Assembly (NCBI GenBank): GCA_003008705.1
Contig: PDUO01000054.1
Location: 4,160-68,159, forward strand
Length of the DNA: 64,000 nucleotides
Direction of reading: 5' to 3'
Source of the DNA: Pezicula radicicola
Taxonomy: Eukaryota; Ascomycota; Leotiomycetes; Helotiales; Dermateaceae
The notes under the pieces were generated by a model. That model made no database searches, was not told the DNA's origin, and saw only the letters and a program-made list of their open reading frames with translations. Within the stretch, counting starts at the first letter, position 1. The number at the start of each line of letters is the position of its first letter. Shown here piece after piece: positions 32,046 to 44,412 of this stretch. The translations under genes were made by a program, and so were the position numbers.

Positions 32046-35028
32046 TACATGGCAGTAATATCAAGTGTCATCGAGTTCACTGTTGACGACTATTTCGTTC
32101 GTGGGCAGATGATTTCGGATAAGCACATAACTCACTATCATACCTTCTTTTCACGCACTGCACGCCGGGCCTTACTGATTGGAAAGAAGAAACATACTGA
32201 AATTGAAAAATCACGCGCAGCTGCCGATGGTTCAACTGAAACTCAGATGCGGTTGTACTTGTACGTAGCAGACGAAATGGGAAGACCACGTCCACAAATC
32301 CTTATTTTACATGGACCGATATTTTAGGATTTAACGGACAACTGCATCATTGTAGCTAATTAGTTATCACCTTAATGTACATTACCGCTTTAGCACATGT
32401 CACGGGAATTCTATATATTGTTCGAAGGTCTGTCACCGGGAAGATGGGTCTGAGCAGAGATAGAGTAAATAGAGAGTCTACAAAACGGTGTAAACTTAAT
32501 AGTAATGATTATCAATTAATTTCCTCGGCACTAGTTTCAAAAGTAGGAGCCTTTTTATCTACAGTTTTTCCATCTAATCCGAGAACACTCTGGCCGCAGA
32601 CCGCGCTCTTGTTATACACTATTTTAATGCCGAGGATAGGAGAATCATCAGAGTTCCTGATGTACCATGCAAGGTCGGCTCGATCATTAGCATCATGAGG
32701 TCCGAGTCCCTAATTCGCCTCTGGTAAGACGGGCAAGTGACAGTAATAGCTGGCACTCTCACCACAGCGTGGGTACTGTCAGTCACAACTTACCACCTCC
32801 TCGCTCTTCCCCTGTGTCTACGAAAAATCAAGACCGAGCTTGAGGCTCTGATTCCTGATCCCTTAATTACAGTCCCACTCTTAGCTTTAGAGTAGCTCCT
32901 ATATCTAACAGCTAGCATCGAAGAAGGTCTCCGTCTCTCCTGCAGCGTGTCCTCTCGTTTGCAACGCGTCTCTCCGAGTGAACGAATCCATTTCACAGAC
33001 CTAGCACCTCAAAAACATGGACAATCTCGCCGGGTACTCTTGTCAGAATGACCTTGACCCTACTTCACTACTCCCCTACAACTTTCCCCTCACCCTACAC
33101 CTTCTCGCTAGAATGCTATCTCCTCCATTCCTCTTTAACCATACCTGTGCTTGGCTTGCTTTGCACTCGACGTACCTGAGAAACCTCAAAGCATCCCCTT
33201 ACGGCAACCGACCATAGACGAACCCACAATACACAAAAAGATGCGTCATATTATTCAAAAATTCATTCTCGACCACGGCAATAAAGACGTAAGTTCTTAC
33301 CTCGCTCCACTTCAGTATGCGCGTGTAGTACCCGAGACTTATTGGTTCAATTGAGTCGAGCATTTGGGCCTAGAGCCAGCGGCTTTGTTCCTTCAGCTCT
33401 GAAAGTTATGGAGACGCTCTATAACCTTGACCAAGCTCGTCTACCGCCAACTTAGTAGACAATCAAAGTCAACTCGTGGTTTTGCAGCTTCGCTGGCAAG
33501 ACTCCAGCGGGCGGTGATAAGAGTACGCTATGGGGCCGGCAACCGTTGGCGAGGGCTGATTCATGTACACCCATCTGAAGGGGTAGGCAAGCAGCTGCGC
33601 CATAAACAGAAGGTTGGCAAGACAGCCGGCTATCAGAGCTTCAGCATGCTCGGGGTCTGCATTATAATGGTTACTTGCAGCTTAATTGCCTTTGTCGGTG
33701 CATTTGTTGACACTATAGTCGGTGTGATGTAAAGGCGTTGGAGGCCGTCGGGCTTGGGAGAAACATGAGAATTTAGCGTTAGCCATGGATCAGATGGAAT
33801 TGCTCCTCATAATACCGCCAAGAAAGATGCTATTAGCGGATATGGAGCCCTCTCCACAGTGATTGTTGTGATTGGAATTCTATTTTTCTCGGAAGCTTAG
33901 ACGGGAGGACGTTTTCGGTTTTGCCGTTACGACTCTCTCACCTCCCTCGCAGCATTTATTGATCCTACTAGCTGAACTCGCTGGTAGATTCCTATTTTTA
34001 GGCTCCTAATAGTAGTTTATTTCACTAACTTTGATTTTCGTAGAACCTATTGCTAGAGTTGAGGATAAATGAAATTAGGAGGGAGTAATTATAAACGTAG
34101 GCTTCTGAGAATCCGGAAACGAAGTCGGTTGCTGCCATAAGGCCCTTCTAGATGTCTGTAGTTGCCAAGAAATAGCCCTTGCGTGTTGGAAGGACTATTC
34201 ACCCTTGTATAAAGAATAAATCATTACTACTTCACAAGTGGTTCTTAAAATCATGGTGGCGGATGGCGTATAAGCGCCAGTATTGTGCCGAGTGGCTGAA
34301 TGCTATCATATTACCATTTTTGGTATAGTATAATCCGATGATTGGAGCTCTTGTGAAATGTGTCCCCGAGGAGTAATTTGAATTGCCAAGATTGTGCCGT
34401 TTTGGTAGTTGCATTTTTTAATATCAACTTCAGCTTTCCCTTTTTGGTCATAGTTTGTGGCGTAACTACTAGAAATGAAATGCATATTGCAAAAATCTTG
34501 TCTAGCAGACTCTACGTTCCTCGACAGGACAATAACTCTGTCGACTTGACAGGATTTGCCCATTCATATCCATATCAAAATTAAAAAAATTAAAAATTAA
34601 ATAAATCTGAGAGCGCAGACTCAATTACCTTAGGCTTGCGATTACAGAGCCAAGAGCGGTTCAAACTCAGTCCTCAAAGTACACAATAGCCTCCTGGAAA
34701 GTGCCGATGCTGTCTCGTGCTAGCTGTCCGCCCAGCCTCGTAAAAGAGAGACATAACGACAGAAGGTTTACGATCTATAGTCTTACGTGTCTAATTTTAG
34801 CAAGTCATACTCCATGATGTCAAACTGCATCGTTTTTGCCCTTTCTAATAGAAGCCTATCTCGGAAGTTGCCATTATGTAGGATGTATTATGCAGGTGGG
34901 AGCATGCGGTGTGGAAGCATGTATATGTATGTGGTTCTCCATCTTCTTAATCCCTTTTGACGCCCCCTCGACTTATTAGGAACGAGCATCGAGATCTACA
35001 TGAAAAGAGATATGGCAGACACAAGAAA
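32046..35028. other. Gene-poor spacer with unidentified short frames
   Basis: About 3 kb without a recognisable gene. Normal GC stretches at 32700-33350 and 33400-33900 hold frames of 66-107 codons, and one ends in a hydrophobic segment (33640-33730). They may be decayed genes but I could not identify them. 34560-34620 is A-rich. Confidence 0.4.
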
Positions 35029-35714
35029 ATGTACACCCTACGCACCGCCTTCCCACTAGCTGCCCTGCTGATGCCAGCGACTGTCTGGTCCTTAAATACA
35101 GCAACGGTGTCAATTGATTTCGGTAGCGTATTAGGACCTGCAGTGACAGCCTGTCCTGTGTCCAACGCAGCATCTCTATCGTAAGTATCGCGGCTAAGGG
35201 TATATTCGGGAACTTACCCTGTGGCTAGCGCTCTGAACTCGTGCCAAGACGAGCAATGGAGCAGCGTCTTTGAACTGTGTCTCATTGCCTACTGCGGCAA
35301 GCCGATTTGCTCTTGGTACAAGAAAGTGGCAGGGTAAATCCTATCGAGCACGTCTCGTCGAAACAGTATGATGCTAAATCTGTCTCTAGAAGCTGCCTGA
35401 ATTCGTTCTGTGCCGATGAGTCAACAGCCTGGTCCAACTGGGTATCATCCGAATGCTCAATTACAGGCACGCATAAGTCATATTCGGAGGTGTTGACAAA
35501 CCACTATACGACCTCGCAGGATAGCACTGCCACTTCAAGCAGCTCAGTTGTATCTACAACCCCCTCAGCGACAGTGTTCACTACTGCCGGTGGGGCCACA
35601 ACACAGTCTTCACCCACGGCTTCTATATCAGCCGCTAGAAAACAGGCAGGGTTGTGGCCCGGTACCGTCATAGTTCTTGCTGGGTGTTTTAGCGTCCTAG
35701 CTGCTGTGCTGTGA
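35029..35714 (+). CDS. Small GPI-anchored cysteine-containing secreted protein, 193 aa
   Basis: Three exons (35029-35180, 35229-35333, 35390-35714) join in perfect phase with GTAAGT and GTAAAT donors. The product has a signal peptide (MYTLRTAFPLAALLMPATVWS). A domain of about 85 residues with eight Cys follows (SCQDEQWSSVFELCLIAYCG, CSWYKKVAGSCLNSFCADES, SSECSITG). Then comes a Ser/Thr-rich stalk (about residues 115-165) and a C-terminal hydrophobic tail (LWPGTVIVLAGCFSVLAAVL) with no basic residues after it, as for a GPI signal. The Cys spacing is not obviously that of a CFEM domain. It is one of the few intact genes between 31 and 48 kb, so it may be under selection. Function unknown; a wall protein or effector-like candidate. 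Confidence 0.75.
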
Positions 35715-37234
35715 GATAATATTCTGGGTGGCGTGAGCAACAATCCGTGGCCTTTAGCCCCTTCTGTTTGGTCCTCGTAAGGGTAGTGCGTTAGTACATA
35801 TGTACATGGTTACATTTACATCTTCACTGGGATATCTGAATAGTTGCGCCAGTCGAGTGTGTTGGACTTTGACGTAATGGCCTAGAATTGAGCGAGTCGC
35901 ATGATAGGCAGCCATTCAGTTGGTAGACACTGATATTGAAATGCCGCCTGAGAAAGTTGATAAACCACCGCGTCAGAATTGAATCTTGACGAAGGCATAA
36001 GCAGATATGCTTCTACTTCCTTTAAAAAATTTTTTATTAACCGCTATATCGGACTGCTTTGGCCGAATATGTATTCGAATACGAATAGACAGAGTACATA
36101 TTTGCCGAGTATAATCGAATAGGCCCATTACATGACGCTATTCCTAGATATTTTCATCACAACCTTACTATTGTTGGCAACTCAACCGCCATTCTAGCAC
36201 AATGGAACATGATGTAAGGCCGTAGCCAGAAACTGGCCGCTCTGCCATTCGTCCCTTTCAAAAATAATCGACCTATATGCACATTGTAGGATGATGTCGT
36301 CGCTTTCGTGATGTAGAAGCCGAGACCTGTGATATCGGCAAATGCTGTACTCATAACCCCTTTACTCACCTCCTACAAGGGAAAATCCGATTTCATTTCA
36401 CGACTGGTCCTGCTTCACCAAGCATCTATTTATAACCGTGTCAATTTCCACTTCGCCAAGCAGTGTATAACGCCATCGTTTCCCCTGCCAAGGATATTGC
36501 GGATTCTGTATTTATGACTGAAATCTGTCACATGGATACTCTTAACCGACTTGATAGCAGTTGAGGCTATGTTCACTTCAATAAAGGTATTCGGCGATTG
36601 GTGCCATCATTTCACGAAACACTAGTTCTTAAATTTCGTCGAATAGCACACCTAGATTGTCCCTTTGCTCCAGCTAAGGAGGGCCGGCTTAAATGTCTTC
36701 CCACGAGTAGCTGTCCCTCTTCATCTTGCACAACTTTGCATCCTCTTTGCGTTTCCATGGAACGCGCATTATCTGAGGTCACGATGACGTACCATAGATC
36801 TTGAAATGCGAGGCAACTTTGTGGGGCTTTGTTGACGCATCCTGACTAAAACTAGTGCCGAGCGCCTCAGTGAGATCAGTATGTTGAGCTCTCAAATATA
36901 TAGCAATTTGAATTAGAGATTGTACGTCGTCTCACTTCCGATCCTCGTGCGCTCGGAAAAGCCTTCAAAGAGCTATTCCTGATACTCAGCAACTGGTACC
37001 AACTCGGGTGTACTAGAGAGACTCCGAGGAGTATGTAGAGTCTGTTGCCATTTGTTATCTAGAAGATTAGGCGAGCACCAAATCTGATCCGCGGTATTTT
37101 ACATCAATCTAATTTGCATAAGCAGTATACGCAGTTTCCCCGCCTTCGTCTCGAAGATCGAAGGGGGACAGACAAACCCTTCGAATCTATAGACAACCTC
37201 AAACAAGGCTCCACCAGGCTCCAGGGTCTTGCCC
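35715..37234. other. Gene-free spacer
   Basis: About 1.5 kb. No supported gene. Short frames (36157-36369 minus, 36598-36804 plus) have no recognisable content. Confidence 0.45.
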
Positions 37235-38340
37235 TTAACACTCTTCCATTCGATTCCCAAAGCTCGCTCCCAAGATACTTAAACAACTCATTATAAGAGC
37301 AAGTTGGAAGGTTTTGACGAGTACAGCATTATATGCGACAAGCACATCTGGTAGCCTGGCAGGATCCGCAACCTCTCTCAAGGTCGTTGCTCTAACATGC
37401 ACGATTTCTTGTGGATCAAACTCAGGGATCTCCAACGCAGTTACATTCTTAACCAGATTATTAGTGAATATCTAGATTCTAGGCCACAGAAACAAAGCGT
37501 GATCTACCCAGCATTTGGAGGAACATGACAGTTGCCGTTCCAATGGACACATCAGCTAAGGGAAGGAAAGCTTAAGCAGCGACGCCACCTTATTGGAAGC
37601 CTAGGCCGACACCGAGACCATAAATGAATTGAGATTCCACCCATTTTAAAACAGCGGTATAGACAATGAAAGTCGTGATAATAGCCAAGTTTAGTGGTCA
37701 AGATTCCAGATGATAGGATTCCAATTACATTTACGAGAATCATAGGAAGCGAGTAGATACCAGAACGCACTGCACTAGTATCTTTGATAGCTTGAAACTA
37801 AAATTTCCATCAGTACGGATATATCTTCATATATGGGAGCGTTCCTACCCAGATGGGAATATAGTAGATGCAGATGAAGAAAGATCCGCCAATTCACCCA
37901 GTGAAGAGCGAAGCATTCCTGATGGTCCTTTGCGATGCAATTCGCGGGGGAACTGACTGTGTTAGCCTTCTCTCTCATGATCTTCTCAAGGGATATGGAT
38001 AGTAGATCACTAGGAATGGAATCTCGCCTTACCAGTGGCATCTTCCTTCAAAACTATTTGAAGCCATATAAAAATTATGAGAAGAATACCAAAGAGAATG
38101 AATAGCTCAATGACTCGTCCATTCGACCAGGGATACTCCACATCGCCCCACTACAGAGCGAGAAGAAGGCAAATAATGGAAGGGACGAATATGGCCGTTC
38201 TAATAGTGTCGAGACGCTTCAAAACGGCGAACAGCTGCTTCTCAGCCTGTGGTCTTGTTGGAAGCTTTAACAGGAATAGAATGCCAACAGTTTTGTAAGA
38301 AGACACTAACACTGCAAGTCCGACAATCCGACTTGTATGG
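37235..38340 (-). pseudogene. C-terminal half of an MFS (DHA2-type) efflux transporter, broken
   Basis: Segments match the second half of 14-helix fungal MFS drug/metabolite pumps: LKRLDTIRTAIFVPSIICLL near 38220, WGDVEYPWSNGRVIELFILF near 38110, RSGIYSLPMILVNVIGILSS near 37740, FIYGLGVGLGF near 37640, VSIGTATVMFLQMLG near 37540, and the C-terminal EIPEFDPQEIVHVRATTLRE with LPDVLVAYNAVLVKTF near 37430-37290. At least two stops and three frame changes separate them, and the N-terminal six to seven helices are absent, so it is a truncated relic. Such pumps often travel with secondary-metabolite genes, but none is seen here. Confidence 0.75.
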
Positions 38341-39499
38341 CATGGCAGAGTTTGTTATACGGCAAAGTTGAAGCTTGAAGTAATGTATTACAGAACATTT
38401 GCGACGAAAAAAGAAAATAGACTGAGGGAAACTTATGAATTGTTCTGACTCGTATCACTAGTGTATATAGTCTGTTTTTCTTTTCACGGTAGGATGTGTT
38501 GTAAGCGATGCCGGGATACCGGTATACACTCACAGTCTCCTAACGCAGAGGCAAGATCAGTCGAACTAATGACTATTGCTGAGGACCAAGAGCGCAGGGC
38601 AGCCATCTTGGGAAAGATCATTCAATCAGAGTGCCAGTCTTATTATTACCCCGAGCGTGCGCGCGAGTGTCTTCTCCGAATACAACACCACGAAACAGAT
38701 GGACTACCAAGCTATTGAATTCTATGTGGCTATGAAATATCTTTGGTATTAAAAGTATAACTAGAATAGAGTAGGCCAAGCTTACTTCCCCATTGAGTAA
38801 ACACCACGTATCGTACTTAAATATAAAGGACATTTGACGATTTCACGTCTAACTAATAATACGGCATAAATAGCTTCAACTAGGCCTTAGATACATCTCT
38901 ACTCCACAGTTGTCCCTTCTCTTTCCACACCGAAACCTAGCATCCAACTTATGCTATTTGCCATTTCCTTTTTTTTACTGGCAGTCATTCCACCAACGCA
39001 GAGAATATATGGAACCTATTGGGCAGGTTAGGATATAGGTTAAATTTAACAGGGACTCTGCAAGCTTTTAGTTTCTACCTACAAGGATGGAAACTTATCA
39101 GGGCAACAAACTTTCTATCTTGAAGAGCATTCTTCAAAGCAATGCCTTGGTCTCGTAAGGGATCTACTCCGGCGCAGAGAATATCTTGAAATCAAAATTA
39201 GCGAGAAAGTTATATATGGTGAGAAAGTGTATATATGCTAGGAGAAACATATCAAGATTTTCGGATAGCAGTGGTAATATCAATTAATCTTCAGGGTGAT
39301 TTGGAGCGTATTGGTCTTAAAGGATGGGTGGGTCAGTATGTGTTCAAATTGCTGTATCTAGTAATTACTCATCCCTGCAAAAATATATGGATTTTGCACT
39401 GAGGAGTGGAGCTTCTGAGTGCTTGCTCTAGCTTTGATTATTAATCCCGGCTTTAGAGAATGACTAAGGGGAGGATGTCACAGTTACTATTCAACCCGG
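38341..39499. other. Gene-free spacer
   Basis: About 1.2 kb. No supported gene. The plus frame at 38461-38718 has a charged helical stretch but no recognisable family. Confidence 0.4.
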
Positions 39500-39760
39500 T
39501 TACCTAGGTGGTATGCTTATAAGAATGCCATTTCGGATGAGCTCACTATTCAGCAAGAAGCCTTTAATAGATCGTTCATGATCTGATAAAACTCTATAGA
39601 AAACTCCACAAGGTAAGTTTGCACCAGCGCTGCTGCCTCCAAGGATAATACGGCTTTTATCAAATTTGAAATCGTGGCTTGAGTAAAGCAGCTGCGGCGA
39701 TATTAGCATTGCGCCAAGTCTTCTCTTCCATTTCAGGAAGAAACCATGTTATGTTTAACC
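39500..39760 (-). pseudogene. Alpha/beta-hydrolase (HSL-like) fragment
   Basis: The frame contains FKFDKSRIILGGSSAGANLP, the nucleophile elbow GxSxG of fungal alpha/beta-hydrolase-3 (hormone-sensitive lipase-like) enzymes, followed by HERSIKGFLLNSELI. Only about 60 residues around the elbow survive. The HGGG oxyanion region and the catalytic Asp/His part were not found nearby. Confidence 0.55.
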
Positions 39761-40479
39761 GGGTCTTCCAGTAGATATAGCAAATGGTCGACTTAGGAGA
39801 AGAAGATATGCATGCAATTTGAATCTTTATTATGTCACTGATTAAATGTGAGATTCAACTTTCAACCAATTGCCTATTCGTCGAATTGCTTCACATATAC
39901 TGAATGATTACTCTCACACATCAATATAGTTCGCAAAATTAATAAGATTTGCCGATGTTTCCATGGTAATGTTTCCACCTTGGCCGGAGATTGGATTGAA
40001 CTGCCGTTATCATGAGTCTCGGTTCTAAGGCTTGGAAAAAGAATACACCTGATGCACAGCAAGGAATTTTTTAATTTTTGATTGTATGCTAAGGTAGGAT
40101 TTAACTAGAACCTCTTAAGATCGAGCTGCAATAATCTCTTCTTAATACTTCACATACTCTAATAAGTCCTTAACATACTTAAGTAGGTTTCAATAGCGCC
40201 GCTTTTCATAGCGCTAGAGTCTACATCAAAGGCATCCCTATACTCGAAGCACAAAATCCTGATCTTGGTGAGGTCTATTCTGCCAAGAGGAAGAGATAGT
40301 AGTGCCGTCATCATCTTCAAGATTATTCCAATAGGGAAAGGGACGAGGTAGAGAAAAGAAAGAAGCAGAGAGACAGGAAGAGACAGAGGGGGAACGAGAT
40401 TGTTTAAATACTACCCCTTACCCTTGGTTCTCATGTTAGCGCGGGACTGGGGCCAAGATGAGAGCCTTGGGTTGAAAGA
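39761..40479. other. Gene-free spacer
   Basis: About 0.7 kb without a supported gene; purine-rich at 40330-40400. Confidence 0.4.
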
Positions 40480-40680
40480 ATGTTAAACCCTAAAAACTAT
40501 ACTATCGGCTGGATCTGTGCAGTGACTATGGAGTACGTCGCCGCAAGAGCTTTCCTCGATGATGTTACACCTTGTTGGTTTATATTTGAGCTCTACTATG
40601 ATTACTTCTATAGCCCGATTAACATAAGATTCAGTCATCATTGTAGCAAGGACGTAGGCGGACATATTTTTGCATTATAA
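40480..40680 (+). pseudogene. 5' remnant of a PNP-type fungal NLR gene
   Basis: The frame starts MLNPKNYTIGWICAVTMEYV with AARAFLDD, the very characteristic beginning of fungal proteins whose N-terminal purine-nucleoside-phosphorylase domain precedes a NACHT or NB-ARC domain (usual form: NPKDYTVGWICALPTE.AAA..MLDE). After about 28 residues the similarity is lost and no PNP core, NACHT or repeat region follows. Only the first part of the first exon survives. Confidence 0.55.
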
Positions 40681-40792
40681 TCCCGACACGTCTGCGCATG
40701 AGACCATTTCGAAAGCAGACAGTTCTAGATATTGCAAAGAATAGTCAGCTGTAGTAGGGATACGATAATGAGAACTACTAAAAAAGAAGACA

Positions 40793-42520
40793 CTAACCAC
40801 TGGTGTAGTTCATGGCCGGATATTTTCTCGCAAAAGCCGGACTCAGCTTCCAACGTTCCAGTCGATTCAATCCATACTGGATTGCTAAGTCACTACGTTG
40901 TGGCCGCATATATCCTGGGCCCGTGAAAGTAAAGTCCCTCAGAGAAGAACCACCACGTAGGTTTAAGTTTCCGGGCCCACTCGGATCATAAAATCCAAAC
41001 TGCATACGTTGGCTGATTTCCCTTAGTAGCATCTGATCTACCGCCTCCGTCATTGCAAATTCTGTTATGGCCTGGAAAACATGACTGGACAGCATTGGAT
41101 CCTGTCCCAGGGCCCCGTTTCCGAAGAGTCCACTACATGGGAGGATTTTATTGCAGAATAAGTCGTAGATGTTGATGGATACGTTGAGAGACGAGAAATC
41201 GATGACCGTATTTAGGGCAATATCATAGATAATGGTGTCTAGGTTGTAGCTGCGAGCCTGGAGGATGAGCTGATCGCGAATGGAGGGCCAGGTCACAAAA
41301 TCAATCGCAACCGGATGATAAGGCGAAATACACTGCAGTGGAGTAGGATGGTAGGGCTGAGGGATTGCCAGTCTATCTTCTAACGAACGTGATAGACGCC
41401 ATCGGAAAATTGTCTCCATTGGTGCATAGACACCCTGCCAACATTGTCAGTATACTATCCCATACCGGTATCAGAGCACAGTGAAGGAAACTCTACGTCT
41501 ACGAACCGTCTGATACATATATAACTCTTGCCCGCCCAAGAAAGCCAAGACGTGGGTGGAGACTTGAGAAAGCTTTACCAGCAGGGAGGCTGACAGGGAC
41601 TTTGCGCCAGTCGATGCCGCAGAGCTCGCTAGATCTTGATCTAGGTGTGCTCCATCCTCCCCGAGCGCTCGCGACATGTAGGCCATGCTGACTTTAATCA
41701 GTCGGTCAAGTAAGTTAAAGCGAACACAGCAAGATATCCGATCAACACATAACCCGTACGGAACTTGCAATGGTGGTTTCGGGCTTCCATGCAGCTCTGG
41801 GAGCAGATTCCCTTGTGCTAGGTTAAGCCCCGAGAGTGGATCCTCTGCTAAGTTGGTCGGGAGTATCCCTTGCTGTCCGTTCGAAGTGGCTAGAAATGAG
41901 GTATCAAGATGACATGGCATGATTCCTAGGTCGGAAAATGAAACGGCGGCGGGGATGTTAACGGAGCCAGTAGAGTTCTCTGTCGTGCTGCCTTCGATTG
42001 GAAAAAACAAAGATAGCAACGGGTCACTATCTTCCGGTAGATGATCGTCTATTTCTAGCAGCGAAACGTCTTCCTCCTGGGATTTCTCGTCTGTAGCAGA
42101 AGACAGTTGGTTGAAGATGGGATCGGCTACGAAACTCAATCAGTCCAGTGCGGGCAAACGAGGCTCAACAGAGAATGGCTCTACTTTACCAGCTGCCATG
42201 GCTGCCATGTTACTGAGACTCAACAGCTTCTTTTTCATCCGAAATAGCGCGTCGTGGAGGCGGCGGTTCTCATCGAGGAGATTCACATAAACACTGAGCA
42301 TTGGCTGGTTCCGCGATTCCTCGCCATCGCCTTGTCGTCCTATGGAACTCACGAGGTCGGTGTACGTTTCCAGTCAGCGTTTGTGAGCCTGCTGCTGCTC
42401 CCTTAGGCATCTTTGTGAGATGCGATTCTGGATCCTCTTCCGATTTGTACCGTCGTCATTGCTGATCTTCGCCTTGGCCCATTTTCGTCGGGGTTTTCCT
42501 TTTATCGTTGATCCGTCCAT
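40793..42520 (-). pseudogene. bZIP transcription factor with DUF3425 domain, two internal TGA
   Basis: ATG 42520 starts MDGSTIKGKPRRKWAKAK; the basic region is NRKRIQNRISQRCLREQQQA. One frame runs to 41507, and a phase-consistent 72-nt intron (41506-41435) leads to the last exon, 41434-40793. The C-terminal DUF3425 domain is well kept: APMETIFRWRLSRS, YHPTPLQCISPYHPVAIDFV, TWPSIRDQLI, DLFCNKILP, QYGLNRLERWKLSPAFA. Two TGA codons interrupt the frame, at 42374-42376 just after the basic region (HKR*LETYTD) and at 42140-42142 (PALD*LSF). CGA-to-TGA transitions explain at least the first. Unless the assembly is wrong, the product would be cut off inside the bZIP. Fungal bZIP-DUF3425 proteins regulate stress or secondary metabolism; no target is evident. 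Confidence 0.75.
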
Positions 42521-42784
42521 GATATATATACTGAGTTATCTAAACAGGTGTCTTCCACGCTGTTGTCGTTGAAGTTGTGCAGGTGACAGAACAAGAAGAC
42601 AATGCCGGCCGTGTTAAAAATCCGGCAATCCGGCTGGAGAGTTGGTAACTTTGCCTTTTGGAACAGTAAGGTTCGGTAAGCCAGGCCACACAGGCTGGCG
42701 TGTTCCCGGTTCGCCCGCCTAAAACTATTTGGGGGCGAGGAAAGGTACAGTAGATTGACCAGCTCCTAAAGCGGGACAATTCCT

Positions 42785-42939
42785 CCTTATACAAGTCGCT
42801 TCTAGATTCGGTTCCGATGGGTAGGACAGGCTCGGTGGATGAGGTGGCAAACGCAGTGGTGTTCTTGGGAAGTCCTCTCGCAAGCTACGTATCAGGAGCC
42901 CACTTGGCTATTGATGGGGCCATGTCCGTCATCCTCTAG
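42785..42939 (+). pseudogene. C-terminal fragment of a short-chain dehydrogenase
   Basis: About 50 codons read LLDSVPMGRTGSVDEVANAV then VFLGSPLASYVSGAHLAIDG, which is the last beta-alpha-beta part of a classical SDR, ending in TAG 42937-42939. Nothing SDR-like precedes it; the bZIP 5' flank does. It does not match closely the SDR at 43587-44412, so it is a separate relic. Confidence 0.6.
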
Positions 42940-43586
42940 GTCAGTTCGAGTCCATAGTGTCTTTCCAGCGAACAGCACTTGGACACAGAAGAACATTGCA
43001 TGCATCAGCACTGGAGGGTGTGGCGTTCTAAAATGTACCATACCATGCCGAGAATACTAGACATTCCGTCACCTACTGGTGCAACCCTTCTCTCAAGGCA
43101 GTCCCAGGTTTTCTACTGAGAATGAAATTGATTGTGTCTCCACGGTTCCGCGAATTCCAACACTGCATTGAATATATTCCTATCAACCCTCTTACTGTCT
43201 TATATCACGCTTGTATTTCGCTTGAGGCACCTGTAGCAGACCCGAGCGACGCCATGGAGCAACCGCCCATGATCTACTTATACCTGGCTTACCTGACCTA
43301 TGACGCCATACTTGGTCTACGAGAGGGAGGAATCCACTCTAATACTTTATCGAGGTAATGAAGTTTAGATCCCATGGCAGTAATTAATTCTCACTTATTT
43401 TACTAGTAAAAATACTAGGAGCGAACGCAACATAGGAGGCATATAAGCGAGGACAACAATTAATGACGACAAGAATATAGAGGCTGGTTCATGTAACTAA
43501 GATCTCAACGAAAAAGGCAGACTGTACAGAAAGATTAACTATGAATTCAGCCAGCACCAGCACTCCTCCCTATTCGCACAGCCTGC
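42940..43586. other. Gene-free spacer
   Basis: About 0.65 kb. The plus frame at 43122-43358 has no recognisable content. Confidence 0.4.
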
Positions 43587-44412
43587 TTAACAGAGAAGCC
43601 CTCCATCAATCAGATGGACCCGCCCAGTAATAAAGGAAGAGTCATCGCTTAGAAGAAATGCAATGAGACTTGACACATCCTCAGGTGTTCCTTGCCTATT
43701 CAACGCTTGAACTTGGACCACTTGCTTTAGTTGTTCAACGTGAGCCTCGGGCACAGATCGGAACAATGGAGTCTCAATAAAGCCGCTGAATTTATCTATT
43801 AGATTGCGAAACATACAAGATCTGGAGAGCAACTTACGGAGCAACAACATTAATCCTGATTCCACTGTTTCCTTCCTCTTTTGCGGCGGTTTTCGACAAG
43901 CCATGTATACCGTGCTTTGATGCAGAATATGGCCCATATGATGGATCCCCTGCCAGGCCTGCAAGGCTCCAAACATTGACGATACTACCACCATTTGCCA
44001 TTGCCTGTAGTTGTGCTCGCATACAATAGAACACACGGGTAAGGTTGACATCCATGAGAAAACTCCATCCATCATCAGATGTATCCCTTATTTTTCGGAC
44101 ACCAGTAGGAGGCGCTCTCACACCAGCGATATTTGCGGCTCCATCAAGTCGACCAAATCACTCCAAAGTTGCCTTTATCCATGCATCCACCTATTCGCTC
44201 GAGCGGACGTCTAGGGCCATTGTAAAGATGTCATTTGGAGATCTTTCGGGTTTCAACTTTTGCAAGATTGGTACCACATTTTCAAGTGCTTCTTTATTGA
44301 TATCAGCAACTGATACCCTTGCGCCGAGTGTAAAAAGAAGTTTGGCTGTGGCAAGGCCCATGCCTGAGGCTCCGCCGGTGATTGCAATTACCTTGCCCTC
44401 GAATTTAGCCAT
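43587..44412 (-). pseudogene. Classical SDR oxidoreductase disabled by two nonsense codons
   Basis: Exons 44412-43838 and 43785-43587 (donor GTAAGT, 52-nt intron) encode 257 aa. The nucleotide-binding motif (KVIAITGGASGMGLATAKLL), ADI acidic residue, NVNLTRVF-like segment (DVNLTRVFYC), catalytic S (VWSLAGLAG) and Y-x3-K (YGPYSASKHG) are all present. Two stops interrupt it: TAG at 44191-44193 (SSE*VDAWI, expected CAG) and TGA at 44158-44160 (ATLE*FGRLDGAANIAG, expected TGG). One is C-to-T and the other G-to-A, the RIP pattern, and nothing else is damaged, so inactivation is recent. It faces a zinc alcohol dehydrogenase across 0.65 kb; the pair suggests a carbonyl/diol (butanediol- or polyol-like) pathway. 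Substrate unknown. Confidence 0.8.
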
